64,000 bases of DNA from Thamnaconus septentrionalis (taxonomy: Eukaryota > Chordata > Actinopteri > Tetraodontiformes > Monacanthidae): contig CM020501.1 in the NCBI GenBank assembly GCA_009823395.1, positions 10,988,361 through 11,052,360 on the forward strand. Reading direction: 5' to 3'. Under the pieces are notes generated by a model. That model was not told the DNA's origin, ran no database searches, and saw only the letters and a program-made list of their open reading frames with translations. The translations under genes were made by a program, and so were the position numbers. This document shows, piece after piece, positions 50,040 through 62,909 of the stretch; the stretch's first letter is position 1; each line of letters starts with the position of its first letter.

Positions 50040-50420
50040 AGACATCCCCAGATTTAAATGAAGCCAATTAGCAGAGGCACCGCTGATTTTAAAGCACTGA
50101 TTAGGGGAGATATGCCACAGAGGGTTTTTTTTTCCTTTCTTTCTTTCTTTTTTGCTTAAGGATTTATTCCCTCACTGCAGACCTGCCTCAGCTTGGGTTG
50201 CCATTAATATCCCATGAAGCATTTGAGAATGCTCCTGGCAAACAGCCAGATTCCCAGTTATCTGTTTAAACAATTTTGCAAGCTATTTTTGGAGGGAGGG
50301 AGGGAGAGAAGAAGGGAGGCAGTGAGAGCCAATTAGAGCTGTTAGCTGTTATCATTTTAAACATAGTGAATCATGATCAGTAATGATGTTGCATGAGAAA
50401 TTAGATAATTTATCATATTA
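50040..50420. promoter_or_regulatory. candidate conserved non-coding element
   Basis: A single-copy stretch carries AGCCAATTAG twice (about 50063 and 50328), GATTTAAATGAAG, CCATTAATATCCCATG and TCATGATCAGTAATGATG. It is interrupted by a TTCT run (50133-50150). The density of ATTA/AATTA cores suggests a developmental enhancer; this is unproven. Confidence 0.25.
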
Positions 50421-50429
50421 TGGGTTTGT

Positions 50430-53400
50430 ATTTTTTCACTGTGTTCCCTGAAATGACCTTGCAGAAGTGACAACAAAGTAGCTGAATACTGTATATTAAC
50501 GTATGTGAGTATTCTGCCACACAATTAAACGGTACTTAAGAGAGAGACTCGCCTAAGTGACTCTAATTCGAGTTTCCTCAATCCTGAAAATAATTGCTTA
50601 TCTCTGTAACGGCGACTAAATATAGGACACTCTTAATCCTTGATAACTGTGTAATTGTTGCAAGGATTGGAAATGCAGGGAGTGCAGTATAGAAATGCTT
50701 ATGAATAATGTGATGTTAATGAATGGCACCCAGGTTAATAAGACTCTTCAGACTGCCCAGCTCACCGTTGTGCGAAACTTAAATGAGACTCAGACCGACT
50801 GCAATCACTCGTTTCATTCATTCCACTTACTTTTGCGACTGTGCGAAGTTAGTTTTGTTGCGGCGCAACATGGGGTGTATGGATATGATGGACGATGGAC
50901 CTTGGGAAGCTGTATTGTGAGTTCCTAAGTGGTTAGTATTGCAGGAAATGTTGTTGAAATCATTCAGATGGTTCTGTGTGAGGCCGCCTTGTAATTTCAC
51001 CCCTCTGCTGAAGGCCCAGAGGTAAAAAGTTAATAACTACGATGTATATGATGCCAACTATACTTTTATACAAACAATCAGATATCACTTGGCATACCTG
51101 GGGGGAGGGACGAGATTATCTGATATTAAGCACCTCATCACCACCACCTAAATCTACTCTGCGCCGTTTTTCCAAAGCAGTGTGAAATGTTGCACCTCAC
51201 GAAAAGCTCCTGAATCGCTAACTGTCTCTCAGCTGTCAAATATCTGTGAACAGAACTAATTATTAAGTCAAGAACTTCAGTGCAATCAGCAAGAGAATAT
51301 TTTAACATAGTCATCTGGCAAATTAAAAAATAAAATGGGACAAATGACGATGCAATAAATAAAGAAATACTACCAGACTTGCGACCCACATGGACTGGTT
51401 TAAGGAAATTCATAAGATCAGTAAGCCTGCAACAAAAACAAACCCTATACACAATTTTACAGTGAATAAAAGTGTAATGCAACATTGAGCATTGTACCAG
51501 TGTCTTTTTTTAAACCAAATGAAATGCAGATATGTCAGCGGTGCCAGAAATCTGGGCCCAGCTAGCCAGACAGAGCATGCAAAGAAATTTGGATCCACTC
51601 TCTGCGAGCTCCAGCAGCCCACACAGGCAGTGAAATACAGTAGTAGGCACACAAAGGCTCACAAAACCCCATGCACACACACACACACACACACACACAC
51701 AGGCACGCACACATTATGAATGATATGGACTATTCTGAAAGAACACATACACAGCGCAAATATGTATGTTATTAAGAGGAAGTTTTACATTTTTTTTCTT
51801 TAACTCTGACATTTTTTCCCCTACGTGTCAAAAAGCTTTTAAGCTTATGTTGCTTTCATGACTGCCAAACAGCCACGGTTGTGTAGTGCATGTGCATGCT
51901 GTGCCTTATGCAGTGGACTGTATGGGTCCATGCTGGTGGGTGGCAAATTTCGCATTTGAAGCCAGCGAGTTTGCATGCCCACTAACATGATCACTTGACA
52001 GGACATGCAAATTTCATCTTCAAAGGGACAGTGAGGCTCGCTGGATCTTTGTCATGTTGTGTGCGTGTGCGTGTGCATATACTGTATGTCTTTTTTTCAG
52101 CTAATTATGTTGTCACTGCCAGCCTGGAGGAAATCTACATTAGATATGAGGCCCATTTTAAATACACTTACGACAATTGCAACCATAAATTATAGATTTA
52201 TCTCAACCTTTCTATTTTTTAAATATTTTAATTGAGGTTTAGCTGAAAAGAAGCTAACAAAAGACAGTTGTATTCATAACAGCAGGTCTGGTCTCTGCAG
52301 TTCTTCCTGAGCTGGATTTTATATATGCTATCAGCTCAATTTATTGTTACTCTTGTAACTGTCTGATTCATTTTCAATAAGCTTGTTAACATACATTCAT
52401 CCACGTCACATTTTTTTGTGAGTAAACATTCGCCAACTGGAGAAGTTCCGTGAAGATGCTTCCGAGCCAGAAATGAGCGGGGCTTCGCGCATCGAGTCTT
52501 GTGACCCAGCAACTCCGCAAAAGCCTTGAGAACGACATGAACAAAATGAAGGTTCCTCCAGTCCAGATCATGAGCTGCTGCTCATTTGATGACACGGAAG
52601 GTCGGTGACACTGCTGTCCTACCAAAGGTCTAACAGTTTCAACTCCTGACCAACAGCGTGTCTTTCAGGAACTTCCACAAGAAGTATTTCACCACTAAGT
52701 GGAAGGTGTTAGCCAACTTTACTAGTTGCTAATTAGCTAGTTTGGAAAAACTCTCTCCCTGTCTCTCATAAAATAAAACCCCAGAAAGTGACTGGGTGGG
52801 CATTCTGTCTGTCAAAGCCGAGCCTTGTGAAGCCTCGAGCCTTCACAGTGATGTGAGGGACAACATTAGCCGCAAGTTACTTTGGTGGTCTGTGATGCAA
52901 CTAAACTCTTGCCAAAGCAAGCTTGTGAAGTGGAAACATCTTTTCCACCAAACTGTGCCAATTTTTTGGTCATTCGATGAGAAGATGGCACCTAGCTCTT
53001 GTTTTGTTTTTTTCCTTTAAAAAATACAAATCTCGAAGCTAATCACTTTGGCATCAACAAGGCTCGCACTTACTTCTTCTGCTGCTACGTGCTGGAACTT
53101 GAAATCATAGCATTGCAACATTATGCCAGCAAAGTATATCGGAGAAAAATAAATTGCGCATGTGGGGGTGTAAATTTTTACTTGTATAGACAGCAGGTAG
53201 AAATGTCGTTATGACAAAAAAAAATTCTTATTGTCCACAGTTTCTTGCCAGGCTAAATCACTTTAAACTCTCTTCATTTGTACTTATAGCGACAACAAAG
53301 TTCTGCTAATTTGGAGTGCAACACATACTTTTTGATGACTTTTTAATTGACAAAGGTCCCCTGTTACTTTGTTATCTGACGGCTTTAACTAAGAAACAGC

Positions 53401-54340
53401 AAAATCGGTAAATGTTTGATTTCCGCCGCGGTTAAGAAATCATGACTCCTCCAGCACAACTTCAGAACAAAGAGAAACTGATTCAAAAATCTCAGAACAA
53501 GTGAGAGATGAACACACAGATATTGCCAAATATCTTTTTCTCTAACTTCAGTCACATATACTTGTATTTTTGGTTATCTGACATCTGAAGTCCATTTCCC
53601 ATGTATATCAAATGTGCAATATTAGCCTTTTTCAAGTGCTTGTTATTAATACTTGAGGTAGAATGTAAAACTTGTTTAAATACTGTATCTCCAAATGAAT
53701 GGCCTTTACATTTGGTTGTGTTTTTAAGACATTTTGTTGTATTTATTGTGAGGCGTATGAGTTGTAATTTAATGCAGTGCCAAAGTGGTGTTTCTGAATT
53801 TTAAGGTAAACCGTGAATCTTGAGCCTTGGAAAATGGGAGACTCACGCTTAGCTTTCTGACGTCTGCCTGCTCAGAGGTGGGCTGCTCTTTGCAGCAGGT
53901 GGCAAGTGGTTTATCTGTTGAAAAAATACCAAACATGCCTCGCCACTTTGTTGTATTGTGTAGTTTAGAGATATACATCCAACCTTGGAAACCTAGAGAA
54001 ATACTGAGGCGTTAAGTATGAAATCTTGTGCATTGACCTTGGAAACCTCCCAATCTTTCCAGTTTCAACTGGTCAAAATTCGACCCAACCAATCCCGTTC
54101 TTTTACAGTCACAATACTCAACCAACCACCGTCAAAGTTGAAATTTCCAGTAGGTCTCTAGTTTTTTTTCTTTCCTTATTTTTTTTTGATACTGAAAATA
54201 CAGAAATACTAAATCTGCCATTTTTTGTCTGCTAGTCTAAAGTAGTGACAAACCGTTGATTCAAAATGACTGTTTTTGTGTTCCGTGGATTCACACTTTG
54301 TTGAAGTGTCTGTCGAAATAATAATTTACAACAAAAAAAA
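50430..54340. other. 5' flank, no genes recognised
   Basis: Long AT-leaning stretch. A (CA)n run lies at 51673-51700. No exon, RNA gene or recognisable transposon was found. Confidence 0.55.
51673..51700. repeat. (CA)14 microsatellite
   Basis: Pure CA run. Confidence 0.95.
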
Positions 54341-54344
54341 AAAG

Positions 54345-54800
54345 GTTTTTGAGCTTTGACTATGGAGGAACCGTTCCACACGCCACCTCACAGTGCAGAT
54401 CATATGGATCTGAGGCCTGCGTGGCGTCATGCAACTCTGCGACCCTCCCTTGTCTCATTACCGACTCTGGTCGTTACCCCTCGCTGGCCGAGCGAGACCT
54501 TGAGCCAAGTCTCCCAATAAGAGGAGGCCCCTATTAATAATTAGAGAACAGTGAGAGGAGACCTGCGACGCATCAAACACGCGGCCCTCAGATTGTTAAA
54601 GCACATATGTCAGCTGTTGAATCTGACTCACATCCAAGGCTCGCTGGTAATGAAACAGGGAGAGATGGTGGAGGGGTGGGGGGGGTTGACTCATCCACTG
54701 GCCTTTGTTAATTGCGTGTCTCACGTCGTCCTGGCTGGGACAGTTAATTGGAAAAGATCAAGGGGATTTGCAGTGTTAATGAGCTTCCCGTGAACCCAAG
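54345..54800. promoter_or_regulatory. candidate conserved non-coding element
   Basis: Repeat-free mixed-composition sequence contains CCTATTAATAATTAGAG (54530-54546), CAGCTGTTGAATC and GTTAATTGCG motifs. It stands out from AT-rich repeats upstream. No coding potential was recognised. Confidence 0.2.
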
Positions 54801-57800
54801 TCATACTTTGGATACCAGAGGAGCCTCGACCGTCTCCCACATTCTCTGACCCCCCGTTAGAGCGAAAAACTTTTCATATAGATTGCGACTGCAGCCGCTG
54901 CCTCATTTCCTGTGTTTGGTAGCACCGGCTCGGGGGGGAATAAACGGTCTATTATAAGCACTTTAAACAAAACGAGTCTTAAAGTTGCCTACCAAGGCTG
55001 CATTTCATTAGGAATGTCTTCGTTAAAGTTTCGTCCCTGAATCTCTAAATCGGCTGCGCACGCCAGCAGTGTTTGCCCTCGAAGATCTGTTAGCATCGAG
55101 ACGGCAAGTGTTGGGTATGCGTGCACGTGGCTGCCGCATTAAACACTGGTAAATGCTGCCTTTGTGTTATTTTTATGAGACTAATATCACTCATTATGTT
55201 GTGCATTCATAGTGAAAGTTATGATTGCCTTGCCAATGCCTCTTCAGCAAACAGCAGTTTTCCCATCCAGTTAGACAAAAATAAAACAACAAACAATACG
55301 CTTGTCTACATCTAAGTGATTGGAATAAAAAACAAACAAACAAACAAAGGGTCACTGACATCTTTCACATTATTTAACCCGGATTCTGCCTTAACAAACT
55401 CAGACACAAGACAGCGCCGTCCAGTTCACAGACAAAAGGGTGGCGGAAACATGAGAAAAACAGAGTTTCCTAGCGAGGCTACTTCCCTTCAGAAATGTCT
55501 GCTCCGTGTGATATGCCTCCGTCTGCTCCGGTTTACTCTCACACGGGGACCGTGTCACCGATAATGAGGCGTATCATGCCTAACACTGCGGCAGGAGAGA
55601 CGAGATGCTTGCTTTCCCTGGGAAATAATTATTGAGGTGTTCTTTGTGTGCCTGCGTGTCCCAACTATTTATCTTTTATTGCTTGTCATTCAAAATGAGC
55701 GCGTGTGAGAAAAAGGAGAAGGGGAAAAAAAAACCTTTGCAAGGTGGCTGTGTTATTATTTGCGGCGGGACACATTGCAAATTCAGAGTATTTCTCTTAT
55801 TGGAGAAAATTGGCACTGTAGTGTGAAAAGGCAGTTCCATATGCATGAAATTTCAAGCACATCCCTAATTTGTTTTTCCTTCCATCGGAGGGATGTAACT
55901 CAGATGCGTCAAAGAAATACGCCGCCGCTTCTCTTGGCTCAATATCCAATCTATACGTCAGAGTGAGGCTGTAAATATGCTGTCTATACAAGTGTATTCA
56001 ACAACAAGAATTGTGTGTTTCCATGCCACCCTAAAAGCAGTTACAGATTTGAGTCAGTCCTATAAATCAGCCTTCTATGGATTATTATACCAATCAACAG
56101 TCAGTTTTTATTTGAATTGCTACCTCCAAGCTGAGGCTGACTGCACATCCAAAATAAAGAGCATGAGAAGTTCACGCCAATCAATAGCAAATTAGTGCAA
56201 AAAAAGTCAAAATTAAAGCCTTCTGAGCAGTTCCGAGAGCAGCTCTGCAGATTTTCTTTTAAAATCTGAAGCATCCGATTTCATCGTTTCTCTTCCACAA
56301 GCTCATTTTATGCCTTAATTAAACAACAAAGAAGCTGAACGCTCGAATAAAACTTTCAGACAGAATATTTGACACGAGGGGTCAACAAATTTATCCTCAC
56401 CACAGTCGGCTTTAAATCTTGTGAGGCAGACTTCTGGGAGGAGATGTATAGGCCGACTGCTGCAAATTAGTCCGGGCTGCAGCGCCGCGAGCTGAATCTT
56501 TCCCCCTTGCTCTCCAAAATAAGAGCCATAAACCTCTGGCAGTGCCTTTGCACAGCTGACCGTAAATGTGTCAAAAATACAGTTTTATTCAGCAACATTT
56601 CGCCTCCATGTACACGTGCAAACTGTGTTCACGGCGGAATGGATGGCAGGAACTTTTGCTGCCGTCCGACGGAGGAGACGGGCACTAGATTAAAAAACTA
56701 CAGAACGGAGAAATTCTGCTGACAGACTCACAGATGTCGCACCATGCTTACATCGACCATTAACTGTACATATGGCCCCACTGTATTTATAGGAAAATAT
56801 GTTCTTCTTAGTGACTCATCAAGCATATGTGTAGACTTTTGAGGAGCTCACTGTGATAAATGTAGATCCTGTTGGCCTGTGCACACACAGAGAACCTTCA
56901 GCAGAAAGAACCTGCAGAACCCTGCTGGATTCTCCCTCTTTCTCTCCATGAAACTTTGACCTTGACTTTCTGCCTGCATGACTCTGCAAAATTGCAGAAG
57001 ATGCCATTACATCCCCAGAAACAAACAGTAACACTTTGTCACTCTCTGCTCCCTGCAGGCTGAGATACCGACTGTAGACGTTGCCACAGTAGGGAAGAGA
57101 GTGGTGGTAGTCTGGACCCGGACCGTGCACACTCGTGGCGTTTCCGAGCAATTCAAAAAAGTGATACGGGTCTTTTGAGGGATCTGAGTCACTTAGGCTT
57201 TGAGGTACAGAAAACCCAGCGGTGAAAGTGAGCTCACTGTCCTCAAAATAAGATGAAAAGCTACGTCGACAGCATGCAATCGCCTCTTGTAAAAAAACAA
57301 CAACTTTATTTTATTATAATTTGGACTTTGGAGAACTTTGGAAGACTGTTCCCGCTCGCTCAGTTGTGCCAAGTGAATTGAGGATCCACGGTCATGTGTT
57401 GCACACAACGAGCCGCTGTGGGTCAAGTGATGATGCATGAACAGCTGAGTCTCCAACCTTGACTCAAAATCATTGAGACAAGCCAATGCTTCACCAGTTA
57501 AATCGTATAGATTGGCCCGCTGCACTGAGTTCCTTGAGTCCAGTGGAATGGAGTGAGGCGCCTCCTCTCAGATTGTACATAACCAAGTCCTGTGTCCGTC
57601 CCTGAACGCTGCAGAGCTGCTGTGTCACTGGATTAGTCAGTCAGTGAGGCGATGCCAGTGATGCTGACTGCCCTCAAAGGCTCCGCAAGTGGACTTGGGC
57701 TGTTTGAATTTCAGTTTACAGGTGTAGGTGAAGTTATATGTAGGCCTCCCATGGAATTAGAAAGGGAGACAGTGGAACTAGAAGCTGAGGTAGCTTGTCT

Positions 57801-58540
57801 GAGGGCTCATTTCCACACGTTTCCGCGTATATATTATATATGCACACATATAATGTGTATCCTAAATATATTGTTAATCTTTATTCTATATCTATATCTA
57901 TATATCATTTATATAAACAATATAAACGATAATGAAACCAACATGTGATCAAACAATGTCATTTTTAAGAAAGATTAATCATCAATATGACCTTGTTTAC
58001 AAAGACACAGTTTGATTGACCTTCTCACTGGTGTTTTACTTGGAAATAACAGTAGATTTCTCCCCCCCATTCTAAGTCAGTGATGCCATCCTCAGCCAAC
58101 ACTTCCTGTAGAAGGCACTCCACATATTTCCAGCAAGCACCTCCACCAGCCAGACTGGTGCTCTTTCTGCCTGGGATGGAGAGAATAGAGGAGACAGGCA
58201 GACAGACGACGGCACAGAGACTACTATTACAGACACACTCCAGCCATGGTAATACAGCCCCTGGAAAGTCAGCTGCCTGTGTGCGGAAACAGTGTGGACT
58301 GTGACTGCCAGGACAGTGGTGCAGTCCGCTGCCCCGGGGACTGTCAAAGCAGGGTGCACAACACTAATGGAAGGCAGCACACGGGCCTGGAAAGTCACAC
58401 CAAAAACAGTCACTCTCATTTGAAATATTTAAGCCAGGGCTTCAATGTGCTCCAGCGGGTCCATACACTCACTGCTCCCACGATAGACAACATTTTTACT
58501 TTTGTTGGCTCGTTTGTATTTTAGATGATCATTCGATTGT
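54800..58540. other. 5' flank, no genes recognised
   Basis: Mostly single-copy non-coding sequence with a CAAA run (55331-55347) and a TATA-rich segment (57826-57915). Frames on both strands at 58080-58520 are open but show no known domain. Confidence 0.5.
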
Positions 58541-59234
58541 ACAGTACAATATAAGTTTTAAAGACCTGTGTGTAACATTCACTGAGACCTGTTGGCATAA
58601 AATGGGGGATACGTTTGTTTTTAGTTATGCCAAAGTCACTAAAATAAATGGCTGCTTTCATTCGCTAAAATGAAATGTTTTCTCATTACTAGCAGGACCA
58701 CCTGTGCGCTAAGACATTTCCACAGGTTCGGCCCTGGCTTTGGTCATTTCTTCACAGCTGCTCTAAGAAAAATGGGGAGATCAAGTGGGACGTATACAGT
58801 GTCGGGTCTTTCCCAGACGGAATCTGCTGATGAGAAGTAAATGTTTGCATGTATGAGTGATGCACATGTCGAATACAATGGGATATGATACACTTTGCTG
58901 TCCCCCTGGGGAATGTTGTCTTGGCCTCATTGCTGTACACATAACAGGCCTCTGTAGTTACATGAAAATAGACTACATGGAATGAATCTGGATGCAGTGT
59001 ATAAGTCGCAACCATAATATACTTACAACAAACAAAATGACATAAGAAAATATTGCACAACTGTAAAATAAAATAGAACTGCATCAAATAGAAACAGCAA
59101 ACTGAAGTCTTTCAGGTCACTTAACTCACTAAATGAGGGCACCTCATCACTTAATAGCTATGACTAATGTTACAGCAGGGCCAAGAGGTGGAAGACTATG
59201 CATGTTAATTACTTGTCTGCAAAATCATTTCTTG

Positions 59235-59600
59235 CCACCAGGTGCTCCTAATCCTGACAAACTGGACCTTTAAAGCAACACTATGTGATTTTCCAAATAA
59301 TTCTTTACTTTAAACATACTAAATTAAAATAAATAGATATCCAAAAATGGATGTTTTGTGGTCACCAGGTAGTGTTTATTGTGCTGCCCGTGTTGCTGCC
59401 ATTATGCTGACGTGGGTGACAGGTGCCAGCTCTCCAGCCAAAGGCCACATCATTGCTTGCCGCTCAGCCAGATAGGCCTTGACGTTACTGCAGCCGAGGA
59501 TGTAGCTGACATGAATGACGTGAATCAGGCCACAGCTGTCAAAACTCCCGACCACCTCCAAGCCCTCCTCTCCTTCTCAGGCCTATTTAAATGATTTGGT
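59235..59600. repeat. repeat-like segment (GGACCTTTAAAGCAACACTA motif)
   Basis: The phrase ACTGGACCTTTAAAGCAACA with CTATGTGATTTT after it is a familiar boundary of dispersed fish repeats. The downstream part up to about 59600 may belong to the same element. Ends are uncertain. Confidence 0.3.
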
Positions 59601-59609
59601 TAATAACCA

Positions 59610-61150
59610 GTAACCAGGGGACACAGAGGCAAACTCAGACGGTTACGGCACACTAGCAAGTTAAAAAGCAGGTTATTTTTGAAACAGACGTCGCACACAA
59701 TATCTGCTGTGTCACGGCAGAGGAAAATATGGACCAGTTTCACAGAGGAATCTTTTTTAAACATCTTTGTTGCTTTTTTCATTTTATCAATAACATGCCT
59801 GCATTTGCAAACTGGTAAAAGCTATTGACATTTATTTTAGTACCGTGTAAAATAATCAAATAGTTTCAACAAATAACAAAACGTGGCCTGATGGTGATTA
59901 CAGAGAACAATGGGTTCACTGGAACTATCCAGCCAAAACGGAAAAGTCAAGAGACGCATTTCACAGGAAACTCTTGTGATGTTTCGGTTGAAAGGATGAC
60001 TACTATGGTTATTTTGGTGAAAAAAATTTAACCAAAAGCGGAACGTTGTCACAGTCAAAGCGCAGACAGTTGGCTGGTGATCCTTCCTGCTCCATGGCAG
60101 AAAAGATGAATAAATGTACTAGTGTTCAGAACGGTTTCAATTACTTGTTGTGGCTCCGGTGTCAAGCAGTTTCGGTGTGTTTTAACCAGACTGATGTCCA
60201 GTCTGCACAAACTCAGTGACCCAGGTTTCCATGCGTGGAGGTCAGACGGAGGAGGTGGAGGAGGAGGAGGAGCAAGAGGAGCAGGAAGAGTGATTGTGTG
60301 AAAGAGAGAAAGTTTTACTGCAAACAGGATTGAGGGTTTTAATCACTGTAAAACACCAAACTCTTATTAGTGCCATCAAAACACTTTATGAGAGTAGCTG
60401 CTCCAAACTGCAGCACCGCAAAAACATCCAGAAGAAACCAGCAGGGGTCCTCTACATTGACTTGAAAGCCTCATTTAGTCTAAGCTGTGGTGCAACTGGT
60501 GAGAAATATTCCTGAGATGTAAACAGTGAGGAAAGTAAGTGTAAATGTGGAAGCGTTATGCTAATTGATTGAATACGATGCTGTATACAAAAGCTAGAAC
60601 ACAATGCAATTTCTCTGGTACTCCAGCTTTGTTTGAGCAGAACTTTATAAAAAGGAAATCGTAGAAAGATATTCAAACCTTAGATTCGTGACTGAGCGTA
60701 ACAATTTTGAAACCATAGCAGATCTGTCTTCACGTACACAATCTAGACAAAAAATTGTATGTAAGATATGGAATATTCTTAAAGATGAGCAACCCTACAG
60801 ACAGAGGCAGATCCAGGAAGACAAATCCTTTCAAAATGTGTGGAATCTGTCAGTGACAGCCTTTTGAGGTTGTATTTGATTGGGATTCAAATGTTATAAA
60901 ACACTCAATTCGAACGTCTCCCCGCCAGCGGCCCAGCGGCACTGCCTATTGTTGTGCTGTTGCTTTTTAAAACAGAAATTATTAAATGTCCTCAGGGCTG
61001 CTGACAACAGTCACCATCGGTCTGTCTGACCTTGATCCAGTCCATCAGTGCGGTCGTTCTAATGGTCTAATGAAAACACTGAATCGAGCCCTTTCACTTT
61101 CTAAATCAAAGTGGGGCTCCTCTCAAGGTTGCAGCGCACAGTTCTAATGC
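59610..61150. other. 5' flank, no genes recognised
   Basis: Non-coding, AT-leaning; nothing recognised besides the GGA run. Confidence 0.55.
60247..60290. repeat. GGA-rich microsatellite
   Basis: Imperfect GGA/GCA repeats. Confidence 0.85.
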
Positions 61151-61159
61151 CATTTTTTT

Positions 61160-61980
61160 CTGCCATGTTTAATTTAGTGGAATTACTCTCAAAAACAGTG
61201 CCATTGCCTCATATTCCGTCATCATGGCAAATTGCACCCAAAGTGGATAAATGAATATTTCTAACACTAATCTGAAGCTTCCAAACATGCGAGGTTCCAG
61301 GGCCAAACTCAGATGGACGGATATGAAATGAGCAACAGATGGCTGGAATTGATGAGGAGAGAAAAATGACAAAATTGAGTCGCGCTGGAGAGGCCGTCAT
61401 AATAAACCATGCATTTGACTTCAGAGGAGAGCGCTCCTCCAAAACAAGAGCCAATATCTGCTCATTACACACGCTCACCAGAAGCAATGCATTAATACGC
61501 ATGTATGCGCCCCTGTACTTTAAGACATGATTGCAGTCGGTTTCCAAAAATCTGTTCTGAATCTGCCTATTCTTTATTTTATTTATTTTAATTAAAGCTA
61601 AATCTGCAAGAATCAATATTTTACCCAAACACATGGGTGCAACGGTAGTCTGCTTTATTAAAGATTTAATACAATCATTGTTCACAGCAGTTCCCCTCAG
61701 CCCAATTGAAACTTCTGCGACTTATTCCCTTTGTTGTTTCCACTCTCGCAGCCTGCAGAAGCGTTGTGTTTTGTTTTCATTACTGCGTTTTTCCGCAACA
61801 ACACTTTAATTTTAATATCAGCCACAGAACAAAGTGGAGGTTTGAGAAGCTTGCATAGACTTGGCTCGGGAGTTATAGCAGATCACCGCAGATAAAGAGG
61901 GGCCATTTCTTATGGACTTCAATTAACAAGGTCGCGGAGATGCAGGGGATTAGCATAATTGCTAAAGTTGCTTAATGCCT
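61160..61980. promoter_or_regulatory. candidate conserved non-coding element
   Basis: Long repeat-free block with CATAATAAACCATGCATTTG (61399-61418), GGATTAGCATAATTGCTAAAG (near 61948) and other AT-hook and homeodomain-like cores. No ORF of substance. It resembles regulatory islands of gene deserts around developmental genes; conservation was not tested. Confidence 0.22.
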
Positions 61981-62377
61981 GCTGAAAGTCACCTGTTTGC
62001 TCACGTATTGCCTGCAGCGGCTATGGGAAGCGAGACGAGGTCATGTGGCAACTTCACCGGCACGCTTGTTTTGCAAAAAGTGACCGTTGTGGCAGTCGAA
62101 AGAAAAAAGCGTTGACTGAAACTTGAATTTAAGAGTTTTTCTCTCCCCCATTGAGTGAGATACCAGGAAACTCGTGTCTAAGGCTACATTCTCTGCTACT
62201 TTTAGTGTTAAAATAGAAACTTTTTCACATAGTGAAAGCCTCAAACTCACACACGCACACACACTGTAATACTACTGTATATGGTCCACTCGTACTCACT
62301 CCTGCATCAAGTGCAGGCAATGATTCACAGAGCAAAGCTGGGCTCTCTGGCAGCTCAGAGCCCAGGCCATGAGATCC

Positions 62378-62390
62378 GTTGCCTAGCAAC
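62378..62390. promoter_or_regulatory. RFX X-box motif
   Basis: GTTGCCTAGCAAC matches the X-box consensus (GTTGCC, one-base spacer, AGCAAC) bound by RFX factors, which drive ciliary genes among others. No first exon was recognised next to it. Confidence 0.5.
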
Positions 62391-62795
62391 CGCCGTGATT
62401 GTCTTAGGCTCCAGGTGTAACTTCAGCGCAAAATAAAAGGTAGCCCTATGTGAACCAAGTGGGTGCTATGCTATTTGAAACCCTGTTATTCCGGCACGTA
62501 AAGAAAAGGCTGAGCGCGGAGCACGCGCTGTTTTTGTCCTCTCCAGGCGGAGAGCGCGAGACAGCTGGCGAGCTGCGAGGTTTAGGAGAGGAGCGTCACG
62601 AGCCTGGAACGCCGTTTCCTGGTCCCTCTTCCACTCATCAATCATGCCTCGCTGTCTCTCACTCGCACATTCAGCAATCAGCGTGTTATGGCTAATTATA
62701 CTGCACCAAAGAGCAGCCCATTTAATCCTGGACTGTAAGTAACAAGACAGACTTCTTAGGGGGGAAAGAATCCCTGCCCAACAAATAAAACTGTC

Positions 62796-62887
<92 letters not shown>

Positions 62888-62903
62888 AAGAAGAAGAAGA
62901 AGA
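62796..62903. repeat. (AAT)n then (AAG)n compound microsatellite
   Basis: About 62 bases of AAT units switch cleanly to about 45 bases of AAG units. Confidence 0.97.
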
Positions 62904-62909
62904 CAGTTA

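Noticed and set aside
52440..53110. Possible transposon or gene between 52.4 and 53.1 kb
   Set aside because: Frames are short and without motifs. A GAAGCCTCGAG phrase alone was too little to assign a family.
58072..58524. Open frames on both strands near 58.1-58.5 kb as a possible exon
   Set aside because: No recognisable domain and no consistent splice sites. Nearby sequence has repeat-like phrasing.
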